Positions 1-9,905 of a stretch of DNA of 64,000 nucleotides are shown here, piece after piece; the stretch's first letter is position 1; every line of letters begins with the position of its first letter. The notes below the pieces were generated by a model. It saw only the letters and a list, made by a program, of their open reading frames with translations. It did no database searches and was not told where the DNA came from. The stretch comes from an uncultured Bacteroidales bacterium (GTDB taxonomy: Bacteria; Bacteroidota; Bacteroidia; Bacteroidales; Paludibacteraceae). Position numbers and translations under genes: made by a program. The stretch lies in NCBI GenBank assembly GCA_946404495.1, contig CAMJDT010000001.1, forward strand, positions 25,962-89,961, in the 5' to 3' direction.

Positions 1-327
1 CTCTACCTCAAGTGGTCGGCCGAACGAGAGAAGAACTACCGGCCCTACGTTATCTTCGGCGGAGGCGCCAGCTATGACTTCGGCGGACAGAAAGAGCGAC
101 CGCTCTACCAGAAACGTTGGGACTACTTCATCGACTTCGGCTTCGGTTGCGACTTCTACTTCCGCTGGTTTAAGTTCTGCCCCGAGATCAAGTACCAAAT
201 CGGCTTTGCCAACATGCTTACGCCCGTTGAGGATCGACCCGAGTTGGCCAAACCCGACTATTTCTATACCCAGTCACTCAACCGTCTGCGCAATCAGATG
301 ATAACCCTCATCTTTAACTTTGAATAA
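1..327 (+). CDS. porT: PorT-like outer membrane protein (3' part only, truncated by window start)
   Basis: Frame 1 open from base 1 to TAA at 325-327; ...PYVIFGGGASYDFGGQ...DYFIDFGFGCDFYFRWFKFCPEIKYQIGFANML... resembles the PorT/SprT beta-barrel C-terminus. Confidence 0.6.
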   Translation, partial: LYLKWSAEREKNYRPYVIFGGGASYDFGGQKERPLYQKRWDYFIDFGFGCDFYFRWFKFCPEIKYQIGFANMLTPVEDRPELAKPDYFYTQSLNRLRNQMITLIFNFE

Positions 328-1768
328 GCGACTCGTATATACTATCCTGCTGCTCTGCGCCCTGATGACCGGCTGCCGCAACGAGCAATTGAGCGACGAC
401 CCGACGCTCTCGCTGACTTTCTCTACCGATACGATTGCCTTCGACACCGTCTTTACCACCATCGGTTCGTCCACGCAGCAGATCATGATCTACAACCGCA
501 ATGCCAATGCATTGAAGATCCAATCCGTCAGTCACTCCTCGCCCTATTTCCGCATCAACCTCGACGGCGAGAACCGCGAAGAACTGCTGCACGATATTAC
601 CCTCAACGGAGGCGACAGTCTCTTCCTCTTTGTCCGCGTCAACATCGACCCGCAGGATAGCAACAACCCCGTCCTCATCGAGGATCCGCTCGTCTTCTCG
701 CTGAACGGCAAGCAGCAGCGCATTCTGATGCAAGCCTACGGACAGAACGTACAACTCATCCGAACAAAGAATGGCCGCAGCGACTTTAGCTCCTTCCACT
801 TCCGTAATACGCGTCCCTACCTCATCTACGACACCGTCGTCATCACCTCTCTCATACTCCTCGAGCAAGGAGCTACCCTCTATATGCACGCCGGAGCCAA
901 CATCGTCTGCTACGGTAGCGTAACTGCTGAAGGTACGCAAGCCGAACCCGTTCGTATTCGCGGCGACCGAACCGACCGCATCTTCGAGCACGTGCCTTAC
1001 GCGCACGCCTCGGGTCAGTGGGGAGGCGTCTATCTCTACCACACGGCGGATTTCCCCTTGCCCACGTACCGCTTCAGCCACACTGAGATCCTATCCGGCA
1101 CCGTCGGACTATACTGCCTCAACGAGACCGCCGACGACCTGCCTTCCTTCGTCTTCCACAACGGACTCATTCATAACCACGCGGCCTACGGACTCGTCCT
1201 GCAGAACGTCAACGACAGTATCATCAATACCGAGGTCTCCAACTGCGCCGGCTACTGCGTGTACCTCCGTGGCGGCGAACACGTGCTCATCCATAATACG
1301 ATTGCCAACTACTTCGGCTACCCCTACTGCAACCTCAATATCCACAACACCTCGCCCGAGGACGTGCCGGCACTCTATGTCAACGACATGAGTAAGAACA
1401 ATGCCCGCAACGCGCTCACGCTCGTCAACTCGATTGTCACCGGCCGGCGCCCTGAGAGTTTTCAGGTGGCTACCACGATCCCCGCTGCCTTTAGCGGCGA
1501 TATCCATCACTGTTACCTGCGTTGCGACACGCTCCGTGAACCCTGGTGCCACGACATCGTCTACGCACAGGACAGCGACTCCGTCTTCCAAAACATCTAC
1601 TACCGCTACCAGGAGTACCACTACTACGACTTCCGCCTCCACGACTCCTCGCCCGCCATCGGCATCGCAGATTCCCTTACGGCCCTACTCTTCCCGCTCG
1701 ACCGCCTGGATATGCCGCGCGTAGGACTCACACCCGATGCCGGATGCTATCAACACCCAATAGAATGA
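320..1768 (+). CDS. Lipoprotein with right-handed parallel beta-helix (choice-of-anchor Q-like)
   Basis: 482 aa; lipobox LLCALMTGC; parallel beta-helix-like repeats; C-terminal PDAGCYQ motif. Confidence 0.7.
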   Translation: MNKRLVYTILLLCALMTGCRNEQLSDDPTLSLTFSTDTIAFDTVFTTIGSSTQQIMIYNRNANALKIQSVSHSSPYFRINLDGENREELLHDITLNGGDSLFLFVRVNIDPQDSNNPVLIEDPLVFSLNGKQQRILMQAYGQNVQLIRTKNGRSDFSSFHFRNTRPYLIYDTVVITSLILLEQGATLYMHAGANIVCYGSVTAEGTQAEPVRIRGDRTDRIFEHVPYAHASGQWGGVYLYHTADFPLPTYRFSHTEILSGTVGLYCLNETADDLPSFVFHNGLIHNHAAYGLVLQNVNDSIINTEVSNCAGYCVYLRGGEHVLIHNTIANYFGYPYCNLNIHNTSPEDVPALYVNDMSKNNARNALTLVNSIVTGRRPESFQVATTIPAAFSGDIHHCYLRCDTLREPWCHDIVYAQDSDSVFQNIYYRYQEYHYYDFRLHDSSPAIGIADSLTALLFPLDRLDMPRVGLTPDAGCYQHPIE

Positions 1769-1798
1769 TGGAATGTTGTAATGATTTAATGATGTAAC

Positions 1799-2641
1799 TT
1801 GGCACGCATTGCAACCATAGGATTCTTTGACGGAGTGCATTTGGGGCACCGCTATCTGCTGCAGCAACTCCGCGATACGGCGCAACGTCTGCAGCTGGAG
1901 CCCGCCGTCGTTACCTTTCGCTCTCACCCCAAACTCGTCCTCACCGGCTCCTGCCCGCCTCTTATCACCACGACCGACGAACGGCTCGCGCTGCTCGGTC
2001 GATATACGGATTATATCATCTGCCTCGATTTTCCGTCCGTGCAGTCGCTGACGGCCGAGGCGTTTATGCGAAAACTGCACGACGAATACGACGTACAGGT
2101 ACTCTTAATGGGATACGATCACCATTTCGGCAGCGACCGCCTTGCCTCCATCGACGATTACATCCTCCGCGGTCGGAAAGCCGGCATACAGGTCATCCTG
2201 CAAGAGCAGGCACCCGAAGGTGCGGTTTCATCTACCCGAATCCGCCGTGCGATCACGGAGGGCGATATCGCCGAAGCCAACCGCCTCTTAGGCTATCCCT
2301 ACTTCCTCTCCGGCACCGTCGTACACGGTCGCGGACTCGGCCGGCAACTCGGATTCCCGACTGCGAATATTCAGGCAGACGCTCATAAGCTCATCCCTGC
2401 AGCCGGCGTCTATCGCACCGAGATCAACTCGCTCACCGCCATCACCAACATCGGCACCAATCCGACCGTAGGGAATACAGCTACGACCATCGAAGTACAT
2501 ATCCCCCACTTTACGGGCAATCTATACGACCAACAGCTCACGCTCACCTTCGTGAGCCGAATACGCGGAGAACACCGCTTCGAGTCGCTCGACGCCCTCC
2601 GTCTTCAAATCGCACGCGACATTCAGTCCCTACAATCGTAA
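1799..2641 (+). CDS. ribF: Bifunctional riboflavin kinase/FAD synthetase
   Basis: MARIATIGFFDGVHLGHRYLL, GYDHHFG, SSTRIRRAI, GRQLGFPTANI; TTG start. Confidence 0.93.
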   Translation: MARIATIGFFDGVHLGHRYLLQQLRDTAQRLQLEPAVVTFRSHPKLVLTGSCPPLITTTDERLALLGRYTDYIICLDFPSVQSLTAEAFMRKLHDEYDVQVLLMGYDHHFGSDRLASIDDYILRGRKAGIQVILQEQAPEGAVSSTRIRRAITEGDIAEANRLLGYPYFLSGTVVHGRGLGRQLGFPTANIQADAHKLIPAAGVYRTEINSLTAITNIGTNPTVGNTATTIEVHIPHFTGNLYDQQLTLTFVSRIRGEHRFESLDALRLQIARDIQSLQS

Positions 2642-2706
2642 GCCGATTTTGGAAAATGCCATGAAAACAAATAAAACAAACCATAAAAAACACAAAAAAA
2701 CAACGA

Positions 2707-5676
2707 ATGAGAAAACTTTTTTATCTGCTCGTAGCGGCAATCTGCTGCACGAGTATGCAGGCTCAGCTAATCGATGAGAGTTTCGAAGGAGCCCAGTTTC
2801 CACCCAACGGATGGAGCAGTATTGACAACGACCAGTATTCGCAGTGGCGGCGCATGTCGAAGGATGACAATTCGACGCTGGACGTCTATGACGGTCGTGC
2901 TTGCGCCGTCGTACCCGGTTCGTATGGCACCACCAACTACCTGATTACGCCCTGCCTGCGGCCCCAGACAGGCGAGATACTACATTTTGCCTCGCGCATC
3001 AAGGAGTACGCCTCGCAAGGCATGCTCAAGATTGAGGTTTCTACCACCGGAACGGATGCCACCTCGTTTACCGAGATAGCTTCGTATTCGACCTCTTCCA
3101 GAGCGGAAGGTCATTTGCCGAAGAGCGATTGGCAGGTATTTGACGTAGACCTGAGTGCCTACACGGGTCAGCGCATCTTCGTAGCTTTCCACCAAGTAGG
3201 CGAAGCCGATCATATCTATCTGGACAAAGTGCATGGCATCACGCTGGCCGGCGATACGTCGTGCGAAGCGCCGTACGGTCTGACGGTCAGCGATCTGACG
3301 TCTTCCGGCGCTACCATCACCTGGACCGGTGATGCAACACAATACCAGTATATCTGCCTGCCCTCTGACCAGACTCCGGACTGGAGCGCCGCTACGACCG
3401 TCAGCACCAACACAGCAACGCTGAGCGGCCTGTTTGAGGCTACGGCATATGCCTTCTATGTACGCTCCTACTGCTCGGCAGCGGAGCAGAGCCTTGCGCC
3501 CAAAACCGTGTTCAAGACACCCTGCACGCCGATGACTATTCCGTACGTGCAGAATTTCTACCGTCACCCCACAGGCGTCGTAGAGCCTGAATGCTGGACG
3601 GTAGCCTCCCCCACGCCGCAGGTATGGGTAGTAAGCACCAAGACCTACGACGAGGAAGGGACCGGTACACTGGTGCGCGCTTCGGAACATATCTACGCAT
3701 CCGGTGGTGCAGCAGGCACGGAGCAAACATTCGCCATGCCGGCTATGGCAGCACAGTTGGACACCTTAGAGGTGGCTTTCGACTACAAACACAGCTATAT
3801 CGGCGAGCAATATGGCATATTAGCGATAGGCTATATGACCAACCCGGCGGACGCCAACACCTTCGTAGCCATAGACACGTTGCCGCAGGTGGACACCATG
3901 ACCCATGCCATATGCCCGCTTGCAACCATGCCGGCTAACGCACCGTTCATCGCCTTTCGCTTTGCAGGTGGCACCAGCAGTTTCAACGGTGTATCAATGG
4001 ATAACTTCGTCGTAGCACCTATCGGACACTCAGACGAGTTCACACCCGAAGAAATCATCGACGACGCCAATGCTTATCTATTGGGACAGACCTACTGCGA
4101 GGCACAAGTATCGTGGTATTCGTACAATGCCGAGGCCTTTGCTATCGGCCTGTTTGACGCCTCAAGCCAGCAGTTGGTAGCAGGTATTGTAGTCACTACC
4201 GGCGAGTGCGACCGCTTCGCCTACGAAGACGGCATCACCTTCTCGGAATACGAAGACCCCGACAACCACTACTACTGCTCGACGAAATGGATTCTAAACG
4301 TAGATGAGAGCGGCCTGTCGAAAGGTGCAGCATGGGACAGCTGCGTTATCAATATAGGTACTGCGCGCACGCCTGCGTTAGGTCTCAGAACCGGCAGTTA
4401 CCAAGTGCAGATTTATGCCTATGACGCTATCAATAACGAGATGGATACACTATTGGGGACCGTTCCGTTCACGCTCAGCGAAAAGAAAGTGACCAACCTG
4501 CAAGCCGCACTATCGACCGACTTAACCAAAGCTACCATCACTTGGATAGAGCCCGAGTTGGCAAACGGCGAGCGACTCTATGTGAGCGTTCGCGCCGGCG
4601 AGACTGTTGCATACGACAACTACGAGACCACCGATATCGCCACCTCGCCGCTGGTAGTGGATGTACAGAACGGCAAGTCGTATCAAGTGAGCGTAGTGGT
4701 TATTGACCGCCAGAAGAACCCGCTGGGCGAAGAGGTCAGCTGTGCATTTACCGTTGGCACCAATAACTACGAGCCGCGCAACCTGCATGCCGAAGTGTTT
4801 GGCGGCGACAACGTGACCTTCTCATGGGAGGCAACGACGCAAGCCGACTTCTACGAGCTGGTTCTCTACTGCGACGGCGCTTACTACACCACGCTGAATG
4901 TTCGTTCAGTTCCCAAGACGACCACCATGCCGCAGGACGGCACCTGGTCATGGACCGTACAGGCATTTACCAAAGGTACGAACGGCAAGTATTTCCCCGC
5001 CAGCGAGATAACCCGCGGTAATGACTTCGTATCACAAGGTGCTCCGATTCCGGATGATGCAATCAAACTGAATGTATGGGGCATGGAAGCTGCCTATCTG
5101 GACAAAGCCAGCGGCTATTATCAGGAAGGCAAGCACGGCTGGATGGTGATGTTTGCTACGGGCGAGGAAGGTTCGGCCGGTTACCCGATGCCATGGTTCC
5201 TGATTTATACAGAGAAAGAGAGTGCTATCTCGGGCGTATATAACGTAGCACGCGAAAATATCGATTTGGAGAGCACCTATCTCAATACCAACGGCACACA
5301 GGCCGGTTGTATCATGGCGACCGATGCCGAGCTACGGCTGCAGTTCGACGGTTTCGACGAGGAGAAAGCCGAAGCCGGCTACCGCTATGCTTACTACACC
5401 GGTAAGTTCCGCCTGGTAGGCGAAGACGGCAAGACGTATGTGGGCAACTTCATGGAGTTGTTCTGCAACTCATACAACTGGTCCACCTACTCCTCCGCCG
5501 TGCGCGACCACAAAGGTATGTGGGATGAAGACCCCACGCAGCAACCGCCTCAAGACGGCTTGGAGGATGTTGTCCTTGATAGCGACAATGCCGTCCGCAA
5601 GGTGATTCTCGGCGGACAGTTGTACATCATCCGCGGCAACGCGATATACAACGCCAACGGCCTCAGGGTACGATAA
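2707..5676 (+). CDS. Large secreted protein with choice-of-anchor J/fibronectin III-like domains and T9SS-type C-terminus
   Basis: Signal peptide; DESFEGAQFPPNGWSSID start typical of cleaved-adhesin/anchor-J domains; FnIII-like repeats; C-term LYIIRGNAIYNANGLRVR. Confidence 0.75.
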   Translation: MRKLFYLLVAAICCTSMQAQLIDESFEGAQFPPNGWSSIDNDQYSQWRRMSKDDNSTLDVYDGRACAVVPGSYGTTNYLITPCLRPQTGEILHFASRIKEYASQGMLKIEVSTTGTDATSFTEIASYSTSSRAEGHLPKSDWQVFDVDLSAYTGQRIFVAFHQVGEADHIYLDKVHGITLAGDTSCEAPYGLTVSDLTSSGATITWTGDATQYQYICLPSDQTPDWSAATTVSTNTATLSGLFEATAYAFYVRSYCSAAEQSLAPKTVFKTPCTPMTIPYVQNFYRHPTGVVEPECWTVASPTPQVWVVSTKTYDEEGTGTLVRASEHIYASGGAAGTEQTFAMPAMAAQLDTLEVAFDYKHSYIGEQYGILAIGYMTNPADANTFVAIDTLPQVDTMTHAICPLATMPANAPFIAFRFAGGTSSFNGVSMDNFVVAPIGHSDEFTPEEIIDDANAYLLGQTYCEAQVSWYSYNAEAFAIGLFDASSQQLVAGIVVTTGECDRFAYEDGITFSEYEDPDNHYYCSTKWILNVDESGLSKGAAWDSCVINIGTARTPALGLRTGSYQVQIYAYDAINNEMDTLLGTVPFTLSEKKVTNLQAALSTDLTKATITWIEPELANGERLYVSVRAGETVAYDNYETTDIATSPLVVDVQNGKSYQVSVVVIDRQKNPLGEEVSCAFTVGTNNYEPRNLHAEVFGGDNVTFSWEATTQADFYELVLYCDGAYYTTLNVRSVPKTTTMPQDGTWSWTVQAFTKGTNGKYFPASEITRGNDFVSQGAPIPDDAIKLNVWGMEAAYLDKASGYYQEGKHGWMVMFATGEEGSAGYPMPWFLIYTEKESAISGVYNVARENIDLESTYLNTNGTQAGCIMATDAELRLQFDGFDEEKAEAGYRYAYYTGKFRLVGEDGKTYVGNFMELFCNSYNWSTYSSAVRDHKGMWDEDPTQQPPQDGLEDVVLDSDNAVRKVILGGQLYIIRGNAIYNANGLRVR

Positions 5677-5702
5677 GGCTTTTTAAGCGACACAATTCCC
5701 TT

Positions 5703-5737
5703 CCCCACTCGGCTCAGAAACCGGGTGGGGATTTTTT
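5703..5737 (+). terminator. Rho-independent terminator-like hairpin
   Basis: CCCCACTCGG-ctcagaaa-CCGGGTGGGG followed by ATTTTTT, just after the stop of the 2707-5676 gene. Confidence 0.75.
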
Positions 5738-5759
5738 ACGCAAGAAAAGCGGCAAAAAA

Positions 5760-5791
5760 TTTGCGTATGTCAAAAAAAAGTCGTATCTTTG
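5760..5791 (+). promoter_or_regulatory. Bacteroidetes-type promoter for pheT
   Basis: TTTG (5760-5763), 20-nt spacer, TATCTTTG (5784-5791). Confidence 0.7.
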
Positions 5792-5831
5792 CAGGCTGAA
5801 ATGAAAACATGGAAAAATTAGAACAAGAGAT

Positions 5832-8321
5832 ATGAATATTTCGTACAAGTGGCTGAAACGCTATATCTCGCTCAGCGATAACGCAGAGCAAGTAGCAAAG
5901 ATCCTGACCTCTATCGGTCTGGAGGTAGGTACATTGGAGACTAGAGAGTCGATTAAAGGCGGTCTGGAGGGATTGGTAGTAGGTGAAGTGGTGACGTGTG
6001 TTCCCCACCCCAACTCCGACCACCTGCATATCACCACCACACGTCTTCACGAGGGCGAAGAGCCCGTGCAGATCGTGTGCGGTGCACCCAACGTGGCGGC
6101 CGGTCAGAAGGTGATCGTAGCTACCATCGGTACGCGCCTCTATCAGGGCGAGGAGTCGTTTGTCATTAAGAAAGGCAAGATCCGCGGCGAAGAATCGCTC
6201 GGCATGATCTGTGCCGAGGACGAGATAGGCGTAGGTACCTCGCACGACGGTATCATGGTCCTTCCGCCCGATACGCCGGTAGGCCTGCCTGCCAAGGAGT
6301 ATTTCCACCTGGAGAGCGACACCATCATCGAGGTGGACATCACCCCCAACCGCAGCGATGCCGCCAGTCACTACGGCGTAGCACGCGACCTCTATGCTTA
6401 CTATCAGGCGCACGGTCAGAAGGATATCACCCTGATGCGTCCTTCGGTAGAAGAATTCCGGGTCAATAGCAACGCACTGCCTATTTCTGTCACCGTTGAC
6501 AACACGGATGCCTGCCCCCGCTATACAGGCGTGAGCATCACGGGTGTCACGGTCAAGGAGTCGCCGGATTGGCTCAAGCAGGCGCTGATGAGCATCGGGC
6601 TGAGACCGATCAATAACATCGTGGACGTGACCAACTTCGTGCTGCACGAGAACGGGCAGGCGCTGCACGCCTTTGACGCCGATAAGATCAAGGGTCGTCA
6701 GATCATCGTCAAGAATGCCACGGAGGGACAGAAATTCGTGACCCTCGACGGCGAGGAGCGCACCATGAGCGCGGCCGACCTGATGATCTGCAATGCAGAA
6801 GAACCGATGTGCATCGCCGGCGTCTTCGGCGGAAAAGAGAGCGGCGTCACCACAGAGACCAAGAACGTCTTCCTGGAGTCGGCCTACTTCGACCCCGTCA
6901 GCATCCGTAAGACCGCTCGCCGCCATCAGCTCAGCACCGACGCCTCGTTCCGTTACGAGCGCGGCTGCGACCCCAACAACACCCCCTACGTGCTGAAACG
7001 TGCCGCCCTGCTCATCCAAGAGGTAGCCGGCGGCGAGATCGCCATGCAGGTTGCTGACGTTGGCAAGACCGACTTTCCTTACTTCCCCGTAGAACTCAAT
7101 ATCCCGCGCGTAAATGCCCTCATCGGCAAAGCTATCGGCGAAGACACGATCGAGACGATTCTCCGCGCGCTCGAGATGCGCATCCTCGCCAAAAACGGTG
7201 AGACCTGGAGCATCGAAGTACCCCCTTACCGCGTAGATGTACAGCGCGAATGTGACGTAGTGGAAGATATACTGCGTATCTACGGCTACAATAATGTGGA
7301 GTTCCCCGAGAAACTCAACAGCAATCTCTCCTACAATCCCAAACCCAACCCCGTAGCGCTGCAGACCCGTATCTCGGAGCAGCTGACGGCACAGGGATTC
7401 TACGAGATCATGAACAACTCGCTTACCAAGGTTTCGTACTACCCGGGCGAATGGCTCGAGAGCTGCGTGCAGGTCAAGAACCCCCTGAGTCAGGATCTCG
7501 GAGTCATGCGTCAAACCCTGCTCTTCGGCGGACTGGAGAGCATCCAGCGCAATGCCAACCGCAAGAACGCCGACCTCCGGCTCTACGAGTTCGGTAATTG
7601 CTACCACTTTGATAAGTTGAAAGTGGAAAGTTTAAAGGCAAAAGGACTCGACGCCGAGCCGATTGCTGCCTACTCCGAAGAGCCGCACCTGGCTCTGTGG
7701 GTAACGGGTAAGAAGGAGCTCAGTTCGTGGGTGCGCCGCGATGAGGAGAGTTCGTTCTACGAGTTGCGCGCCTATGTAAACAATATCTTGGTACGCCTTG
7801 GCGTCAATATCGACCGCTGCACCTTGGAGCCTCTGGCCGAAGGACACGAGCGCCGTCTCTTCAGCGACGGTCTCGTCATCAAGGCTCAGAACGGCAAGGC
7901 CTTAGGCTATATGGCGATCGTAGCACCGGCGGTACTCAAGCAATTCGACCTGCCGAACCCCGTCTACTATGCCGACTTGGATTGGAAGCAACTGCTCAAG
8001 CAGAACAAGCAGTACAAGCCCGTCATCGAGGATCTGCCTAAGTTCCCCGAGGTGAAGCGTGATTTCGCGCTGCTGGTAGATAAGTCGGTGGACTTCGCCG
8101 ACTTGGCTCGCGCAGCCTTTGAGACGGAGAAGAAACTATTGAAGCACGTCTATCTCTTTGATGTATACGAAGGCAAGAACCTCGAAGCAGGCAAGAAATC
8201 CTACGCCCTCTCCTTCATCTTGCAGGATAAGGAGAACACCCTCAAGGATCAACAGATCGACACGATCATGACGCGTCTCAAGAAGACTTTCGAGGATAAG
8301 TTCGGTGCCACCTTGCGCTAA
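5832..8321 (+). CDS. pheT: Phenylalanine--tRNA ligase beta subunit
   Basis: 829 aa; MNISYKWLKRYISL, HPNSDHL, DITPNRSDAASHYG, C-terminal anticodon-binding domain. Confidence 0.97.
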   Translation: MNISYKWLKRYISLSDNAEQVAKILTSIGLEVGTLETRESIKGGLEGLVVGEVVTCVPHPNSDHLHITTTRLHEGEEPVQIVCGAPNVAAGQKVIVATIGTRLYQGEESFVIKKGKIRGEESLGMICAEDEIGVGTSHDGIMVLPPDTPVGLPAKEYFHLESDTIIEVDITPNRSDAASHYGVARDLYAYYQAHGQKDITLMRPSVEEFRVNSNALPISVTVDNTDACPRYTGVSITGVTVKESPDWLKQALMSIGLRPINNIVDVTNFVLHENGQALHAFDADKIKGRQIIVKNATEGQKFVTLDGEERTMSAADLMICNAEEPMCIAGVFGGKESGVTTETKNVFLESAYFDPVSIRKTARRHQLSTDASFRYERGCDPNNTPYVLKRAALLIQEVAGGEIAMQVADVGKTDFPYFPVELNIPRVNALIGKAIGEDTIETILRALEMRILAKNGETWSIEVPPYRVDVQRECDVVEDILRIYGYNNVEFPEKLNSNLSYNPKPNPVALQTRISEQLTAQGFYEIMNNSLTKVSYYPGEWLESCVQVKNPLSQDLGVMRQTLLFGGLESIQRNANRKNADLRLYEFGNCYHFDKLKVESLKAKGLDAEPIAAYSEEPHLALWVTGKKELSSWVRRDEESSFYELRAYVNNILVRLGVNIDRCTLEPLAEGHERRLFSDGLVIKAQNGKALGYMAIVAPAVLKQFDLPNPVYYADLDWKQLLKQNKQYKPVIEDLPKFPEVKRDFALLVDKSVDFADLARAAFETEKKLLKHVYLFDVYEGKNLEAGKKSYALSFILQDKENTLKDQQIDTIMTRLKKTFEDKFGATLR

Positions 8322-8346
8322 TTCTTAATTTTTAATTTTTAATTAA

Positions 8347-9852
8347 GTGTTAACTAACTCAGAACAACAAGAGATATTACGCCGTCGCACCTTTGCGATC
8401 GTCTCACACCCCGATGCGGGTAAGACGACGCTGACGGAGAAACTGCTGCTCTACGGCGGTGCAATCCATGTGGCAGGTGCCGTCAAGTCCAATAAGATCA
8501 AGCGCACCGCTACCTCCGATTGGATGGAAATTGAGAAGCAGCGCGGTATCAGTGTCGCTACGTCCGTAATGGGTTTTGACTACGCGGGCTATCATATCAA
8601 CATCCTCGACACGCCGGGTCACCAGGACTTTGCGGAGGACACCTTCCGTACGCTGACGGCCGTGGATTCGGTCATCATCGTCATCGACTCTGCCAAGGGT
8701 GTAGAGACGCAGACGCGCCGCCTGATGGAGGTATGCCGTATGCGCAAGACGCCCGTCATGGTCTTTATGAACAAGATGGACCGCGAGGGTAAGGATCCCT
8801 TCGACCTGATGGACGATGTGGAGCAGGAGTTGGGCATTACCGTGACGCCTATCAGTTGGGCACACGGTCAGGGCGTGAAGTTCGAGAGCGTGTTCGCCGT
8901 AGCCGACGGTATCGCCGGTAGGGAACCGCTGAGCGACAAGGAGAAAGCCGATATGGAACTTATCGAAGGTGTATATCCCGTCTTCGACAAGGAGGCCTAC
9001 CTCCGGGGCGATCTGGCGCCGGTATTCTACGGCTCGGCCTATAAGACAATCGGCGTGGAGGAACTGCTGAAGTTCTTTGTCGAGAACGCTCCCTCTCCCC
9101 GACCGGTAGAGGCCGTCGAACGCAAGGTAGATCCGATGGAGGATGGCTTCACGGGCTTCTGCTTCAAGATACATGCTAACATGGACCCCAACCACCGCTC
9201 GTGCATCGCGTTCTTTAAGATATGCAGCGGTAAGTTTGAGCGCAACGTCTATTACAAGCACGTGCGCAAGGACCAACAGATGCGTTTCTCGGCGCCTACC
9301 TGCTTTATGGCGCAGAAGAAAGAGACCGTGGACGAAGCATACGCAGGCGATATAGTCGGTCTGCCCGATACGGGTAACTTCAAGATAGGCGACACCCTCA
9401 CCGCCGGCGAGAACCTGCATTTCAAGGGACTGCCGTCGTTCTCACCGGAGATGTTTAAGTATATCGAGAATGCCGACCCGATGAAGCAGAAGCAGTTGGA
9501 TAAGGGCATTCATCAGTTGATGGACGAGGGCGTAGCGCAGCTCTTTGTGAGCCAACTCAACGGACGTAAGATCATCGGAACGGTCGGTCAACTGCAGTTT
9601 GAGGTCATCCAATACCGCCTCGAGCACGAGTACAACGCCAAATGCCGTTGGGAAAATATGGCGATGTACAAGGCTTGCTGGATCGAGTCGGACGACGAGG
9701 AGGAACTCGCTTTGTTCAAGAAACGCAAGGCGCAGTATCTGGCTTTCGACAAGGAGGGTCGCGACGTCTTTATGGCCGACTCGGCCTACGTCCTCTCGAT
9801 GGCACAAAACGACTACAAGCACATCAAATTCCACTTTACCTCGGAATTCTAG
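8347..9852 (+). CDS. prfC: Peptide chain release factor 3
   Basis: RRRTFAIVSHPDAGKTTLTEKLLLYGGAI, DTPGHQDFAEDTFRTL, FMNKMDREGKDPFDLMD; GTG start. Confidence 0.96.
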   Translation: MLTNSEQQEILRRRTFAIVSHPDAGKTTLTEKLLLYGGAIHVAGAVKSNKIKRTATSDWMEIEKQRGISVATSVMGFDYAGYHINILDTPGHQDFAEDTFRTLTAVDSVIIVIDSAKGVETQTRRLMEVCRMRKTPVMVFMNKMDREGKDPFDLMDDVEQELGITVTPISWAHGQGVKFESVFAVADGIAGREPLSDKEKADMELIEGVYPVFDKEAYLRGDLAPVFYGSAYKTIGVEELLKFFVENAPSPRPVEAVERKVDPMEDGFTGFCFKIHANMDPNHRSCIAFFKICSGKFERNVYYKHVRKDQQMRFSAPTCFMAQKKETVDEAYAGDIVGLPDTGNFKIGDTLTAGENLHFKGLPSFSPEMFKYIENADPMKQKQLDKGIHQLMDEGVAQLFVSQLNGRKIIGTVGQLQFEVIQYRLEHEYNAKCRWENMAMYKACWIESDDEEELALFKKRKAQYLAFDKEGRDVFMADSAYVLSMAQNDYKHIKFHFTSEF

Positions 9853-9905
9853 GCCTCATAGGATTCCTAGGACACATAGGATAACCAGTAAAAAAACTAA
9901 AGCAT

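Noticed and set aside
5736-7607. 623-aa minus-strand ORF opposite pheT
   Set aside because: pheT is unambiguous; the antisense frame has no family features.
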